Of a DNA stretch of 64,000 bases, positions 52,950 to 61,923 are shown in pieces. The notes beneath the pieces are model-generated. The model was not told the DNA's origin. It did not search any database and saw nothing but the letters and a program-made list of their open reading frames with translations. The position numbers were made by a program, and so were the translations under genes. Numbering within the stretch: position 1 is the stretch's first letter; the number at the start of each line of letters is the position of its first letter. This stretch comes from Paenibacillus sp. AN1007 (GTDB lineage: Bacteria > Bacillota > Bacilli > Paenibacillales > Paenibacillaceae): positions 5,281,501 through 5,345,500 of the forward strand of contig NZ_CP159992.1 of NCBI RefSeq assembly GCF_040702995.1, in the 5' to 3' direction.

Positions 52950-53309
52950 TCATTTTTCGTAAGGATCATATCCTTTTGCTGTAATGGCTTCCTTGATTGC
53001 AGGGCTCATTCCGAAATTTTTGATTTTCTTCTCGTTGTAATCATAGGAGATCGTAAATTCCTGATCTTTATGCTCGGCAACATGTCCCTCCATAGCAATG
53101 GAATCAAGCGCCATCTCAGGCAGCAGCTCCTTGCTCGTAATGACGACATCCAGTTCATATTTATCTTTAAAATAACTTGTGGCTTTCTTCTCCGCTTCTT
53201 GAAAATAAGCCTGTTTCTCGCTCTCCGTCATGTTCTGACACCCCCCCAGCACAAATATAGCGAAAATCATTATTACCACTAGGCCAATTTTATGATGTAC
53301 CCGCTGCAC
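52950..53309 (-). CDS. DUF1433-like lipoprotein, probable immunity protein
   Basis: A lipoprotein of about 119 residues: hydrophobic signal with lipobox FVLGGCQN (Cys near residue 24), then one small soluble domain with the pattern ESEKQAYFQEAEKKATSYFK and FTISYDYNEKKIKNFG, as in DUF1433-type proteins that protect against extracellular lipase toxins. The GTG at 53309 is 6 bases behind AAAGAGGTG. It is the first gene of the unit and ends 30 bases before the lipase start. Immunity is inferred from family and context. Confidence 0.7.
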   Translation of the reverse strand: MQRVHHKIGLVVIMIFAIFVLGGCQNMTESEKQAYFQEAEKKATSYFKDKYELDVVITSKELLPEMALDSIAMEGHVAEHKDQEFTISYDYNEKKIKNFGMSPAIKEAITAKGYDPYEK

Positions 53310-53763
53310 ACAGCTCACCTCTTTCAGATGAATCAAACCATTCAAAAGTTCTCATGCACATGTATCCTTTCGTCTCACGAAGTCGCCTATTTCTTCAGTT
53401 ACCTGAATCATAGTACAAAATCAACATTAGGCACATCGGCTATCAGGAGCGTTTTCATGAAACTTTTTTCCTAGATGATTCATCCCTATATCTGGGTGTA
53501 TATTACCCACTTCCCGGACCGCTGTATCAACCAATCTCTAACTTTTTTCATCTTAAAACAAAAAAACTTCCTCCCTGGCTCCATTGGAAGCCATGAAAAA
53601 AGTCTTATTCAATAACATAGTTCCTCTTATCCACTGAGACCACAGCCATACACAATCTATATCGATTGAGAAGCTTACCCGGTGGGCTTGAGATCAATAT
53701 AAAAAGAGCCTGCTCTGCACAAGAGCGGCTCTTCCCACAGTCAGATTGACCTGCCTTTTCCCG
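53310..53763. other. Intergenic region upstream of the lipase toxin module
   Basis: AT-rich, no gene recognised. It must hold the promoter of the immunity-lipase-WXG unit and contains the terminator (53702-53735) of the DUF445 gene. Confidence 0.5.
53702..53735 (-). terminator. Terminator of the DUF445 gene
   Basis: AAGAGCC-GCTCT pairs with AGAGC-GGCTCTT (one bulge) and is followed by TTTTTATATTG on the minus strand. Confidence 0.8.
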
Positions 53764-55020
53764 TTATTCAAGGACCATCCGCAGCGCGGTCAGCAGTACC
53801 CCGATGATAAATCCGGTCACCGCACCGTTAATTCGAATCCACTGCAGATCCTGACCCACCTTGTCTTCAATCAGCGAGATGAGTGAAGCATTATCCATTT
53901 TATCTACATTTTCGCGCACAAGGTTACCGATTTTGGAATGGTTTTTCTCCAGCAGTGTGGTGACACCTTCCACGATCTTGGCATTCATACTTGTCATTAA
54001 CGCTTCATCTGAGCGCAGATCAGCCAGAACCTTTTCAATGGCAGGCAGCGCATACGTGTCCACATAACGTCCATCCTCCATTGCCACCAGCGCTTTATCC
54101 CGCAGCTCCGTGAGCTTGTTCAGCACCGTCTCCTCGGCGTCCCAGCCCTCCAGCAGCTTGTTCTTCCAGCCGTTCAGGCCATCCTGCACGGCTTCACTCA
54201 CTGCCAGGCGCAGTGCCTGAGTACGCAGCATGTGAAGTACTTTGTAACGCAGCGCGCTGCCCTCTCTCTTCATATCCTCTACCCGGTCAAAAAGGTATCC
54301 TTGAATAATGCCGCCGAGACGGTCCTCATTCATATAACCCATGAACGCGTTCATCGCAAACTGCATGAGTCCATTCATCTGGATACCGCTAATTGCTTTC
54401 ATGCCGCTTTCACCCAGTAACAGAATGGTCTCCGGTTTCACCAGCCACTCTTCCGCTTCTTTTAACGCATAATCCAAGGCCTGCGCATCATACCCTCGCT
54501 CCGTCACCTGCACAGCGGCCCGCTCCAGGATCGGCCCCAGATCAAATGCACCTGCCTGGGATTTGATCTCTTTGGCAGCAATCGGAGCAATCTGTTCCAA
54601 AGGCAGCCCTGCCAAAATGCGTTTGCACAGCGTATCAATCATCGTTTTGATACCATCACTATGCAGTTCCCGGCCCAGTGTATCCAGTACGGTCTCCGCT
54701 GCTTTGAAGCCGGCAATTTTCTCGGTAATACTGTCCTTGTTCAACAGATTATTCTCGACAGCAGATACCAGTCCTTCCGTCATCTTGTCCCGGTTCTTCG
54801 GCAGCAATGCCGTATGGGGGATGGGTATGCCAAGCGGATGCCGGAAAAGCGCAGTCACCGCGAACCAGTCCGCAAGTCCGCCCACCAGCCCTGCTTCAAA
54901 GGAACCTACCAGCAGCTTGCCTACCGGAACCCCCTGGAATGGCAGTGACGCCGCGAAACCCGCTCCCATAATTACAAGAGACCAGGCTGCTGCCGTTTTG
55001 GTTTGTTTAGGTTTAGCCAT
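53764..55020 (-). CDS. DUF445 family membrane protein
   Basis: A 418-residue protein with one or two membrane segments at each end and a long helical middle. The N-terminal signature GSFEAGLVGGLADWFAVTALFRHPLGIPIPHTALLPKNRD is diagnostic for DUF445 (YheB/YtxB-like), and a single membrane helix (GFIIGVLLTALRMVL) closes the protein. Function unknown; relatives are linked to spore or envelope structure. AAAGGAG lies before the ATG. Monocistronic with its own terminator. Confidence 0.88.
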   Translation of the reverse strand: MAKPKQTKTAAAWSLVIMGAGFAASLPFQGVPVGKLLVGSFEAGLVGGLADWFAVTALFRHPLGIPIPHTALLPKNRDKMTEGLVSAVENNLLNKDSITEKIAGFKAAETVLDTLGRELHSDGIKTMIDTLCKRILAGLPLEQIAPIAAKEIKSQAGAFDLGPILERAAVQVTERGYDAQALDYALKEAEEWLVKPETILLLGESGMKAISGIQMNGLMQFAMNAFMGYMNEDRLGGIIQGYLFDRVEDMKREGSALRYKVLHMLRTQALRLAVSEAVQDGLNGWKNKLLEGWDAEETVLNKLTELRDKALVAMEDGRYVDTYALPAIEKVLADLRSDEALMTSMNAKIVEGVTTLLEKNHSKIGNLVRENVDKMDNASLISLIEDKVGQDLQWIRINGAVTGFIIGVLLTALRMVLE

Positions 55021-55409
55021 AATTATTCTGCTCCTTTATCGTTAATCGCACGGCTCTGATTGTCATTCGAAATAACCGCGCTTCAGTTGGTTAAGATTAT
55101 GTAGAACATACTGCCCCGAGGTTTAGACCGGTTTCCCGGCTCAGCCCTCCATAGAGCATTTTTTTCGATATGTTACGTTCGTTTTTTGTATACTTCATCT
55201 TATCACCCACAAGCGGTAAAACCAAACCTGTGCCTGCCGAAAAAGGATAAAACAGGGGCTTCTCGCGCGCAAACTTCTCCATGCTGATTCAAAGAGAGCT
55301 CATCTTTAGTATAATAAAGACGGACAGCCTGTCTCTACCCGATTGGCTGCCCCACTGCAGGGTAATAAGTTAATGTTAAAGTGAAGAATCAGAGGAGGAA
55401 TGACAGATC
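55021..55409. other. Divergent promoter region between DUF445 and aldo/keto reductase genes
   Basis: No gene supported. TTCAAA and TATAAT with a 16-base spacer (about 55288-55315) may be the reductase promoter. A short minus-strand frame at 55097-55282 has no ribosome binding site. Confidence 0.45.
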
Positions 55410-56237
55410 ATGAAACACGTTCAGGACACAACAACACTCTACAACGGCGTCAAGATGCCATGGCTCGGGTTTGGCGTATTCAAAGTGAAGGACGGAGATG
55501 AGGTGGTAGATGCCGTCAAAACCGCGATACAGGCCGGGTACCGCAGCATTGATACCGCCAAAGCATATAACAACGAATCGGGTGTCGCTCAAGGCATTCG
55601 TGAGTCTGGCATAGCCCGTGAGGATCTGTTTATTACAACCAAGGTATGGAACAGTGATCAGGGGTATGAGAGTACACTCGCCGCCTTCGAAGAAAGCATG
55701 AAACGTTTGGACCTTGAATATCTCGATCTCTATCTGATCCACTGGCCGGTCAAAGGCAAATACAAAGACACCTGGAGAGCGATGGAGAAACTCCATAAGG
55801 AAGGCCGCATCCGCGCCATCGGTGTAAGCAACTTCCAGATCCATCATCTGGAAGACCTTATGATGGATGCTGCCGTGAAACCTGCGGTCAATCAGGTCGA
55901 GCTTCACCCGCTCCTGACCCAGACAGAGCTGCGTAATTACTGCAGCAAACACGAGATTCAGATTGAAGCCTGGTCTCCGCTTGGACAAGGCAATCTCATG
56001 GATCATCCTCTACTCCAAGACATTGCTGCCAAATACGGCAAGTCTCCCGCACAAGTCATTTTGCGCTGGGATCTGCAGAACGGCATCGTGACGATACCGA
56101 AATCGGTAACCCCTGAGCGCATTCGTGCCAATACCGAGCTGTATGACTTCGAGCTAACCGCTGAGGAAATCGAACAAATCAACGGCCTGAACGAAGATAA
56201 GCGTTTCGGTTCCGATCCGGACAATTTTAATTTTTAA
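55410..56237 (+). CDS. Aldo/keto reductase
   Basis: NADPH-dependent carbonyl reductase with a TIM-barrel fold, 275 residues, of the AKR5/YtbE type. The catalytic set is present: Asp in SIDTAKAY, Tyr of AKAY, Lys of ITTKVWN and His of LIHWPV. The cofactor-phosphate pocket reads IPKSVTPERI, and GVSNFQIHHLEDLM is typical. The substrate range is usually broad (methylglyoxal, aldehydes). GAGGAGG lies 9 bases before the ATG, and a strong terminator follows. Confidence 0.93.
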   Translation: MKHVQDTTTLYNGVKMPWLGFGVFKVKDGDEVVDAVKTAIQAGYRSIDTAKAYNNESGVAQGIRESGIAREDLFITTKVWNSDQGYESTLAAFEESMKRLDLEYLDLYLIHWPVKGKYKDTWRAMEKLHKEGRIRAIGVSNFQIHHLEDLMMDAAVKPAVNQVELHPLLTQTELRNYCSKHEIQIEAWSPLGQGNLMDHPLLQDIAAKYGKSPAQVILRWDLQNGIVTIPKSVTPERIRANTELYDFELTAEEIEQINGLNEDKRFGSDPDNFNF

Positions 56238-56290
56238 ATCATGATAATTAGAATAATCCATCTGCATACAGACCCTATACAATTCAATGA

Positions 56291-56326
56291 CACCTGCCTT
56301 CGTTTCTGGAAGGGCGGGTGTTTTTT
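56291..56326 (+). terminator. Terminator after the aldo/keto reductase gene
   Basis: ACACCTGCC-TTC pairs with GAAGGGCGGGTGT (one bulge), then seven Ts. Confidence 0.88.
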
Positions 56327-56556
56327 TGTATTGTAACGATCCCGTTATAGAAAAACCCTTTGGGGAGAAGAATGAACGCATAACCTCAGACCATAACCCA
56401 AGTTGAGCGGGGATTACATATTTTTTTTCAGGCTTAGAACTATTTTGTCTGTTCATCAGTCTAACGAGTGTCAAACAGCTCAAGCACTCTATAACATCCG
56501 GGCCTGGAATACACGGGGACTTGAATATTATTTAGATTTATCAGGGGGGAACAAGA

Positions 56557-57066
56557 TTGATTAGACTGAACAGCAGAAAAACAAAGGAAGAACAGTTCAG
56601 CGAAAAAATAACTACAATTCAAAACAAATTATACAGACTGGCCTACTGCTATGTTAAAAATGAACAAGAAGCGCTGGACATCGTATCCGAAGCGACCTAC
56701 AAAGGCTATATCGCCTATGGCAGGATGGACTCCATGACCTATTTTGATTCCTGGATGTCCCGAATTGTGATCAACACATCCATTGACCATATTCGGCGCA
56801 GCCAGCGAGTAACTTACATGGAAGATCATGCGCAGGAATTCGCTGCTCCAGAACGAGGAGCCTCCGCGGAAGAGAAGATGGATCTGTATGATGCAATCGA
56901 TCGGCTCGTTCCCGAAGATCGAGCCTATATTATATTAAAGTTTTTCGGTAATATGAGCTTCCGGGAAATCGCTGAAGTGCTTTCCTTATCGGAGAATACC
57001 GTTAAGTCAAGATTCTATCGGATTATCAATAAATTAAAAATGGATTTAATCGAAGGAGAGGTCTGA
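56557..57066 (+). CDS. ECF-type RNA polymerase sigma factor
   Basis: A 169-residue sigma-70 family factor with region 2 (about 15-85, RLAYCYVKNEQEALDIVSEA) and region 4 (about 110-165, FGNMSFREIAEVLSLSENTV then KSRFYRIINKLK) and no region 1 or 3, as in ECF factors. Start is TTG behind GGGGGGA. The next gene starts 5 bases after its stop and encodes a single-pass membrane protein that probably holds it inactive. The signal is unknown. Confidence 0.92.
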   Translation: MIRLNSRKTKEEQFSEKITTIQNKLYRLAYCYVKNEQEALDIVSEATYKGYIAYGRMDSMTYFDSWMSRIVINTSIDHIRRSQRVTYMEDHAQEFAAPERGASAEEKMDLYDAIDRLVPEDRAYIILKFFGNMSFREIAEVLSLSENTVKSRFYRIINKLKMDLIEGEV

Positions 57067-57071
57067 AGATT

Positions 57072-57929
57072 ATGACAAGTAAAGAACGTTACGAAAACAT
57101 TGAAATTCCTGCTCAACTTACAGATGTTATTCGTCAAGCCCAGCAAAAGGCTGCCGCTCGCAAAAGCTCATCCCGCATCATTCGCTCCGTTTCTGCTCTG
57201 GCGGCTTGTGCCGCTTTTCTGTTCATCGTCAACATTCCCGCTGTCGCAAACGCCATGGTTAAAATACCTGTAGTCGGAACCATTGTTCAGGTACTTCAAT
57301 TCGGCGGCGGTGATGGTGGCCAGATTACTGACGGAGTTACCGTGGGTTCAGAAACAGCCGAAGATACACTCAGAATTAATTTCAGCACAGACGAACAGGG
57401 TCATACGAATGATGTGCCTTATTATAAAGTAGTACACAAAGAAGCACCTAATCGTCTGATTTTCACCTTTGATGGTACTCGTTACATGGATATAGACAAA
57501 GTCAAAGCTGACTTCGTGACTCAGCCTTTGGTGAACGATGTTTATGGCTCCATGATTCTGGACGACTCATCCGTTGGATTCGTTGTTGTTTTAAAAGAAG
57601 GGGTGCAGCATTCCGTCACGGAATTCAAGAACCCTGGGTATCTGGAAGTGAAACTGTCTTCTGACGGCAAACCGATCACGCCTCGGAAAGTATACTCCCT
57701 CCGCACAGAACCCATGCCTTATGGAGAATCGATGGGGATATTGAAAGAGTCCTATCCGGAAGAGGATATTACATTCCTCAGAACGTCCAATGATGAGTTT
57801 ACGGCTGTTATTGGAGAATACTCTACCGCGGCAGAAGCTGAACTCAAGCTTAAAGAACTCGCTCAGCTGCCTGATTACAATAACGATTTCTATGTGGACA
57901 GCTGGATGAGTAACGAGAATCCGAAGTGA
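57072..57929 (+). CDS. Probable anti-sigma factor, single-pass membrane protein
   Basis: A 285-residue protein with a short cytoplasmic N-terminus (1-36, IEIPAQLTDVIRQAQQKAAA), one membrane segment (about 40-60) and an extracellular domain of about 220 residues. There is no zinc HxxxCxxC motif, so it is not a ZAS-type anti-sigma factor; it resembles DUF4179-like regulators paired with ECF factors. The last 60 residues (FTAVIGEYSTAAEAELKLKE) look SPOR-like. Role inferred mainly from position directly after the sigma gene. Confidence 0.75.
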   Translation: MTSKERYENIEIPAQLTDVIRQAQQKAAARKSSSRIIRSVSALAACAAFLFIVNIPAVANAMVKIPVVGTIVQVLQFGGGDGGQITDGVTVGSETAEDTLRINFSTDEQGHTNDVPYYKVVHKEAPNRLIFTFDGTRYMDIDKVKADFVTQPLVNDVYGSMILDDSSVGFVVVLKEGVQHSVTEFKNPGYLEVKLSSDGKPITPRKVYSLRTEPMPYGESMGILKESYPEEDITFLRTSNDEFTAVIGEYSTAAEAELKLKELAQLPDYNNDFYVDSWMSNENPK

Positions 57930-58010
57930 GCAGCATTCGCCAGCTGGCCCACTGCCCCTTTCACAATGAACATCGTGGCGATATACGAGCCATAAATAGG
58001 AGCAGCGCAA

Positions 58011-58050
58011 AAATCCCGATCCAGATGCCGAACATCTGGATCGGGATTTC
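58011..58050. terminator. Bidirectional terminator
   Basis: AAATCCCGATCCAGATG and CATCTGGATCGGGATTT pair perfectly over 17 bases around CCGAA, with A/T-runs on both sides. It separates the convergent anti-sigma and cupin genes. Confidence 0.92.
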
Positions 58051-58071
58051 TATTCAGCATGCTGCGTAAGC

Positions 58072-58530
58072 TTATCCTTTGGATACCAGCTTGAAATCAT
58101 CAAAGTGGAACCCTGGCGCGACCACACAGGTCACCAGCACCGGCTCATCACCTAGTGGACGTGCCGTCTGCCATACCCCTGCCGGAACAAGCACCTGTGG
58201 CGATTGCCCTGCAGCGATATCCATACCGAGAATCAGCACTTCTTCGTTCTCCGGATTATCGCCATTACCGCCAAGCTTCAGCTCGATAGGACTGCCGCTG
58301 TGCCACAGCCACAGCTCATCCGAAAGCACCGTATGCCACTCGGAGACTTCGTGAGCATGCAGCAGGAAATAGGTCGAACTTGCCGAGAAACGCGGGCCCG
58401 AATATGCATCTGGCAGAACGGACTGCGGAATCTGATACGATGCCTTCCATACTTCTTTATACCAACCACCTTCAACGTGAGGCTGCATATCCAGCGCAGC
58501 AACGAGCGGTGATAATTCATGTGTTGTCAT
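58072..58530 (-). CDS. DUF985 cupin protein
   Basis: A 152-residue single-domain cupin of DUF985. The barrel pattern is LDMQPHVEGGWYKEVWKAS, STYFLLHAHEVSEWHTVLSDELWLWHSG and QVLVPAGVWQTARPL. His and Glu in the HEVSEWH segment may bind a metal. The function is unknown; some relatives bind nucleotide sugars or act as isomerases. The ATG at 58530 lies behind AAGGAAGGAA. An earlier in-frame ATG at 58551 lacks a site. Confidence 0.87.
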   Translation of the reverse strand: MTTHELSPLVAALDMQPHVEGGWYKEVWKASYQIPQSVLPDAYSGPRFSASSTYFLLHAHEVSEWHTVLSDELWLWHSGSPIELKLGGNGDNPENEEVLILGMDIAAGQSPQVLVPAGVWQTARPLGDEPVLVTCVVAPGFHFDDFKLVSKG

Positions 58531-58787
58531 ATCGTGTTTCCTTCCTTCCAACTCAATTTCGGAGACGCTCCCGAACCGGAGCCTGACCTCGCTCTCCCTA
58601 CTCTAAAACAACATTACCAATTTGTCACCTTGACAATTGGTAATATTCATTACTTCTCACCTTTTTAAGGAATACTTTTCTGGACCAAAAACTGATTCCA
58701 CTCATAATGATAGCGTTTACAAATTTGTTAACTTTCCGTTATGATATGGATATCAACGCGAAGCCTGGAGTAGAGAGGAGCTGCATA

Positions 58788-59639
58788 ATGAGTCTCATCG
58801 AAGATCGGATTGGTCCGAAGTATCGAATTGGCGAGCACGCCTTTACCATTGAACATATGCGAAGACATGACGGAAGCGCGATGCCGCAGCCTCATGCTCA
58901 TCCCTTTTACGAATTGTATTACCTGCTCGAAGGTGAACGGGTATACTCCATGAATGGACAGATACTACCTGCCCGTAAAGGCGATCTTGTTCTCATCAAC
59001 CCGCATGATGTACACACAACATCCAAAGGCAGTAAACCCGGCTTCGAACGAATTCTTATTGGTTTCTCGCCTGCTTTTGCTACAGGTATGGAGCTGGGTA
59101 TTTGCGGTCTGCTGCCATTTGAATGCTCCAGCCTGCTTCGCCTTCCCGAGTCCGAACAACCCGAGATCGAACGTCTACTATGGCAGATGCTGCAGGAATG
59201 CAAAGATCGGCGTCCTCACTATGAGATCGCTGTACGCAGTCTGCTGGCACAGCTTCTCATTCGAATCCACCGGGTGCAGGAGGTTATCCGGGAGTCTAAT
59301 CCGGGTTCATTACACCCGATGCAGGACAAGATTAGCGAGATTGTAACGTATGTAAATAAACATTATACGGAACCGCTCACCTTGGAAGGTGCGGCAGCCC
59401 GTTTTTATATCAGTCCTTCCTATCTGAGCCGAATGTTCAGCAGGCTTACTGGATTTCGCTTCAGCGAATACCTGCGTGTCGTCCGGGTTCGAGAGGCTCA
59501 GCGAAGACTGCTGTCGACACAAGAACGTGTCCAATTGATCGCAGAGAAAGTAGGATTCGAGCATACCGCTCATTTTAACAAAACCTTCAAACAGGTCACC
59601 GGCACGACGCCGCTGCGCTACCGCAAAGAACATCGGTGA
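58788..59639 (+). CDS. AraC family transcriptional regulator
   Basis: A 283-residue regulator with an N-terminal cupin-like sensor (about 15-100, HAHPFYELYYLLEGER, INPHDVHTT) and a C-terminal pair of helix-turn-helix motifs (about 185-280, LTLEGAAARFYISPSYLSRM then FSRLTGFRFSEYL and VQLIAEKVGFEHTAHFNKTF). This layout is usual for carbohydrate-utilisation activators. It converges on the GH28 gene, a possible target. The ATG at 58788 is 9 bases behind AGAGAGGAG. Confidence 0.92.
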   Translation: MSLIEDRIGPKYRIGEHAFTIEHMRRHDGSAMPQPHAHPFYELYYLLEGERVYSMNGQILPARKGDLVLINPHDVHTTSKGSKPGFERILIGFSPAFATGMELGICGLLPFECSSLLRLPESEQPEIERLLWQMLQECKDRRPHYEIAVRSLLAQLLIRIHRVQEVIRESNPGSLHPMQDKISEIVTYVNKHYTEPLTLEGAAARFYISPSYLSRMFSRLTGFRFSEYLRVVRVREAQRRLLSTQERVQLIAEKVGFEHTAHFNKTFKQVTGTTPLRYRKEHR

Positions 59640-59825
59640 GAGCAGGTACTGCTCTGCTCCGCCCTGCATCTTTTATAAAAAAACCGAGTAGGCAGCCGTG
59701 CTCCAGTATATGCGCCTTCTTTTTATAGGAATTACAAACCCTGCTGTAAAGAAAACTTCATTTACTGGACGTCCGGCTGCATTACTGCGATTTAAAATTC
59801 TTGATTCATCTAACTTGGCTGGCCG

Positions 59826-61439
59826 TTATCTGCGAATAATGACGCCATTTCTAACTTCGGGACCAACAGAAATCTGCCGGCCTCTGGTATCTGCATCCGT
59901 TTCCCGGCATACAATCCCCGCGGATTCCAGTCCAGTGACCATAAGCATCTTCCCGTCTGCTCCCCTGCCTTCAATGCCCTCCAGTGCTGCACCTTTGCAA
60001 TTGTGGAGATGAATCAGCGGGCCTTCCGTGATTCGTGCCTGCAGCCCCGTAATCTGCAGGTGTTTCGCCTGAGCACACTGAATTCCTGTGCGCGCTTCTA
60101 CGCTGTACCGCTCAATACTCACGCTGTCCAGAGGCATCTCCGGCAGACCGCTGACCAACAAAGCTGTATCCGCACCCGCACAGACCACATCCGAAATACG
60201 GATATCCCGGAACACCGGCGTTTCTTCGCTGATGTCCTTCGCCAGATCCCCACCGCGAGCAGAACCCTCCTGATTGGCATAGAAAAAAGAAAACGAGATT
60301 GCCTCCATAATGATGTCCTTCATGTAAATACGCTCAATCTGAATATCTTCAACAACACCCCCGCGTCCACGTGCACTTTTGAAACGCAGACCGATATCCG
60401 TACCAATGAATGTGCAGTCCGTTACACGTACATGCCGTACACCGCCCGACATCTCACTTCCAATAACGAAGCCGCCATGACCGTGGTATACAGTGCAGTC
60501 CCGGATTGTAACGTATTCTGATGGCAGCCCCAGTTCGCGCCCCTCGGCATCTTTGCCTGATTTCATACAGATCGCATCATCCCCAACATCGAATACACTC
60601 TGTTCTACCAGAACATGACGGCATGACTCGATATCAAGCCCATCTCCATTTTGGGAGAACCATGGGTTACGTACGCTGACATGACGTATAGTCACATGCT
60701 CGCATGCCCAAGGATGAAGGTTCCAGGCTGGCGAGTTCTGGAATGTAGGCCCCTCCAGCAGTACCCGCTTGCATCGGCGCAGGCTGACCATATTCGGCCG
60801 CAGGAAATCCCGGATGTCTTCATAAGCGGCGATGTCCCCTACGTTTTCGCGGTGGAGCTTCTCGGCAATGGTCCCGCCATCACGTGCAGACTGAGAAGGC
60901 CACCAGATCTGTTCGTCTGCACCAGACGTTTCCACAACACCGCCTGAAGCAAGCATTCGCTTCCACTGGCCAGCCGTCATTTTGGAACGTTTGACCGGAC
61001 GCCAGGCTTCCCCTCCGCCATCCCAGATCCCTTCTCCCGTTATCGCAATATCTTCGAGCCCGTCTGCATCAATGGGTGATTGGCACCGTACGACCTGCCA
61101 GCCCTCGAAGCTTGAAGCAATGAGCGGATACTGGTCAAATTCCCGACTGAAGGTTACCAGCGCGCCGCCCTTCACATGCAGTTCAATCCGACTCCGCAGC
61201 ACAATAGGCCCTGTGAGCCATACCCCAGCGGGAATGACGATTTTCCCGCCGCCTTCGTCTGCACATGCCGCAATAGCCAGCCGGAATGCCTCTGTATTAT
61301 CCGTAACGCCATCTCCGACAGCACCGTACTCGGTAATGAGATATTCACGCTCAGGAATAGCAGGCAGATCCACTTCGTAAGCTTGAAGATCCGCTGTACT
61401 GCCTGCCCCTCCGGACAATGGGGAGTGATATATATTCAT
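59826..61439 (-). CDS. Glycoside hydrolase family 28 (polygalacturonase-like)
   Basis: A 537-residue right-handed beta-helix enzyme of GH28, acting on pectin-type galacturonides. The N-terminal cap reads YGAVGDGVTDNTEAFRLAI. Catalytic motifs are NGDGLDIESC (about 263-272), VGDDAICMKSG (about 284-294), GHGGFVIGSEMSGGV (about 320-334) and RFKSARGRGG (about 352-361). No signal peptide is present, suggesting a cytoplasmic exo-enzyme for short oligomers. AGAGAGG lies before the ATG. The AraC gene next to it may control it. Confidence 0.92.
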   Translation of the reverse strand: MNIYHSPLSGGAGSTADLQAYEVDLPAIPEREYLITEYGAVGDGVTDNTEAFRLAIAACADEGGGKIVIPAGVWLTGPIVLRSRIELHVKGGALVTFSREFDQYPLIASSFEGWQVVRCQSPIDADGLEDIAITGEGIWDGGGEAWRPVKRSKMTAGQWKRMLASGGVVETSGADEQIWWPSQSARDGGTIAEKLHRENVGDIAAYEDIRDFLRPNMVSLRRCKRVLLEGPTFQNSPAWNLHPWACEHVTIRHVSVRNPWFSQNGDGLDIESCRHVLVEQSVFDVGDDAICMKSGKDAEGRELGLPSEYVTIRDCTVYHGHGGFVIGSEMSGGVRHVRVTDCTFIGTDIGLRFKSARGRGGVVEDIQIERIYMKDIIMEAISFSFFYANQEGSARGGDLAKDISEETPVFRDIRISDVVCAGADTALLVSGLPEMPLDSVSIERYSVEARTGIQCAQAKHLQITGLQARITEGPLIHLHNCKGAALEGIEGRGADGKMLMVTGLESAGIVCRETDADTRGRQISVGPEVRNGVIIRR

Positions 61440-61923
61440 GGTTTGGAATCATCCTCTCTACTGTAATCAAGGTGTCTGACAGGTACCATTTTTTTGTACT
61501 TTCATGCGCCTGCATCACATATGTTCAAACGAATTCCCTTGCTCCATCATATCAACGGCACTATGGTGCCGGGTTGAGCTTTTTTGCCATGTACAGGGTG
61601 AACTTGATGTTATTTGTTATGTATATTCCTTATCCGGTTTATGAAAACAGGATATCAATTCCAGTATACAGCACACATCAATTCCAATGATTGTAAATAA
61701 ACTAGGAATATCGATTCATTTTTCTGTCAGGATTCGTCACAAGCCCTCTATCTATATAACACATATATAACGCATTTACTGGCTATAGCCCTATATAATC
61801 TATTACTTATGTCATGTTTTATTACAGACTAATTGCTATTAGCAGGATGACTATGTATGATTAAATAACTACTTTGCAATATTACCTTATTATTCCTTTT
61901 ATTTTCCGTCGCAGAAAGGGTGT
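61440..61923. other. AT-rich regulatory region between GH28 and glnQ
   Basis: No gene seen. Very AT-rich from 61680 on, with a GlnR/TnrA-type site (61810-61826) and two possible -10 boxes (61795-61800 and 61856-61861). Confidence 0.6.
61810..61826. promoter_or_regulatory. GlnR/TnrA box upstream of glnQ
   Basis: TGTCATGTTTTATTACA matches TGTNA-N7-TNACA fully. A TATGAT -10 box at 61856-61861 would place the box centre about 50 bases upstream of transcription start, the geometry of TnrA-activated promoters in Bacillus. Confidence 0.75.

Noticed and set aside
55097..55282. Minus-strand 61-codon frame upstream of the DUF445 gene
   Set aside because: No ribosome binding site and no recognisable sequence; it lies in the promoter region.
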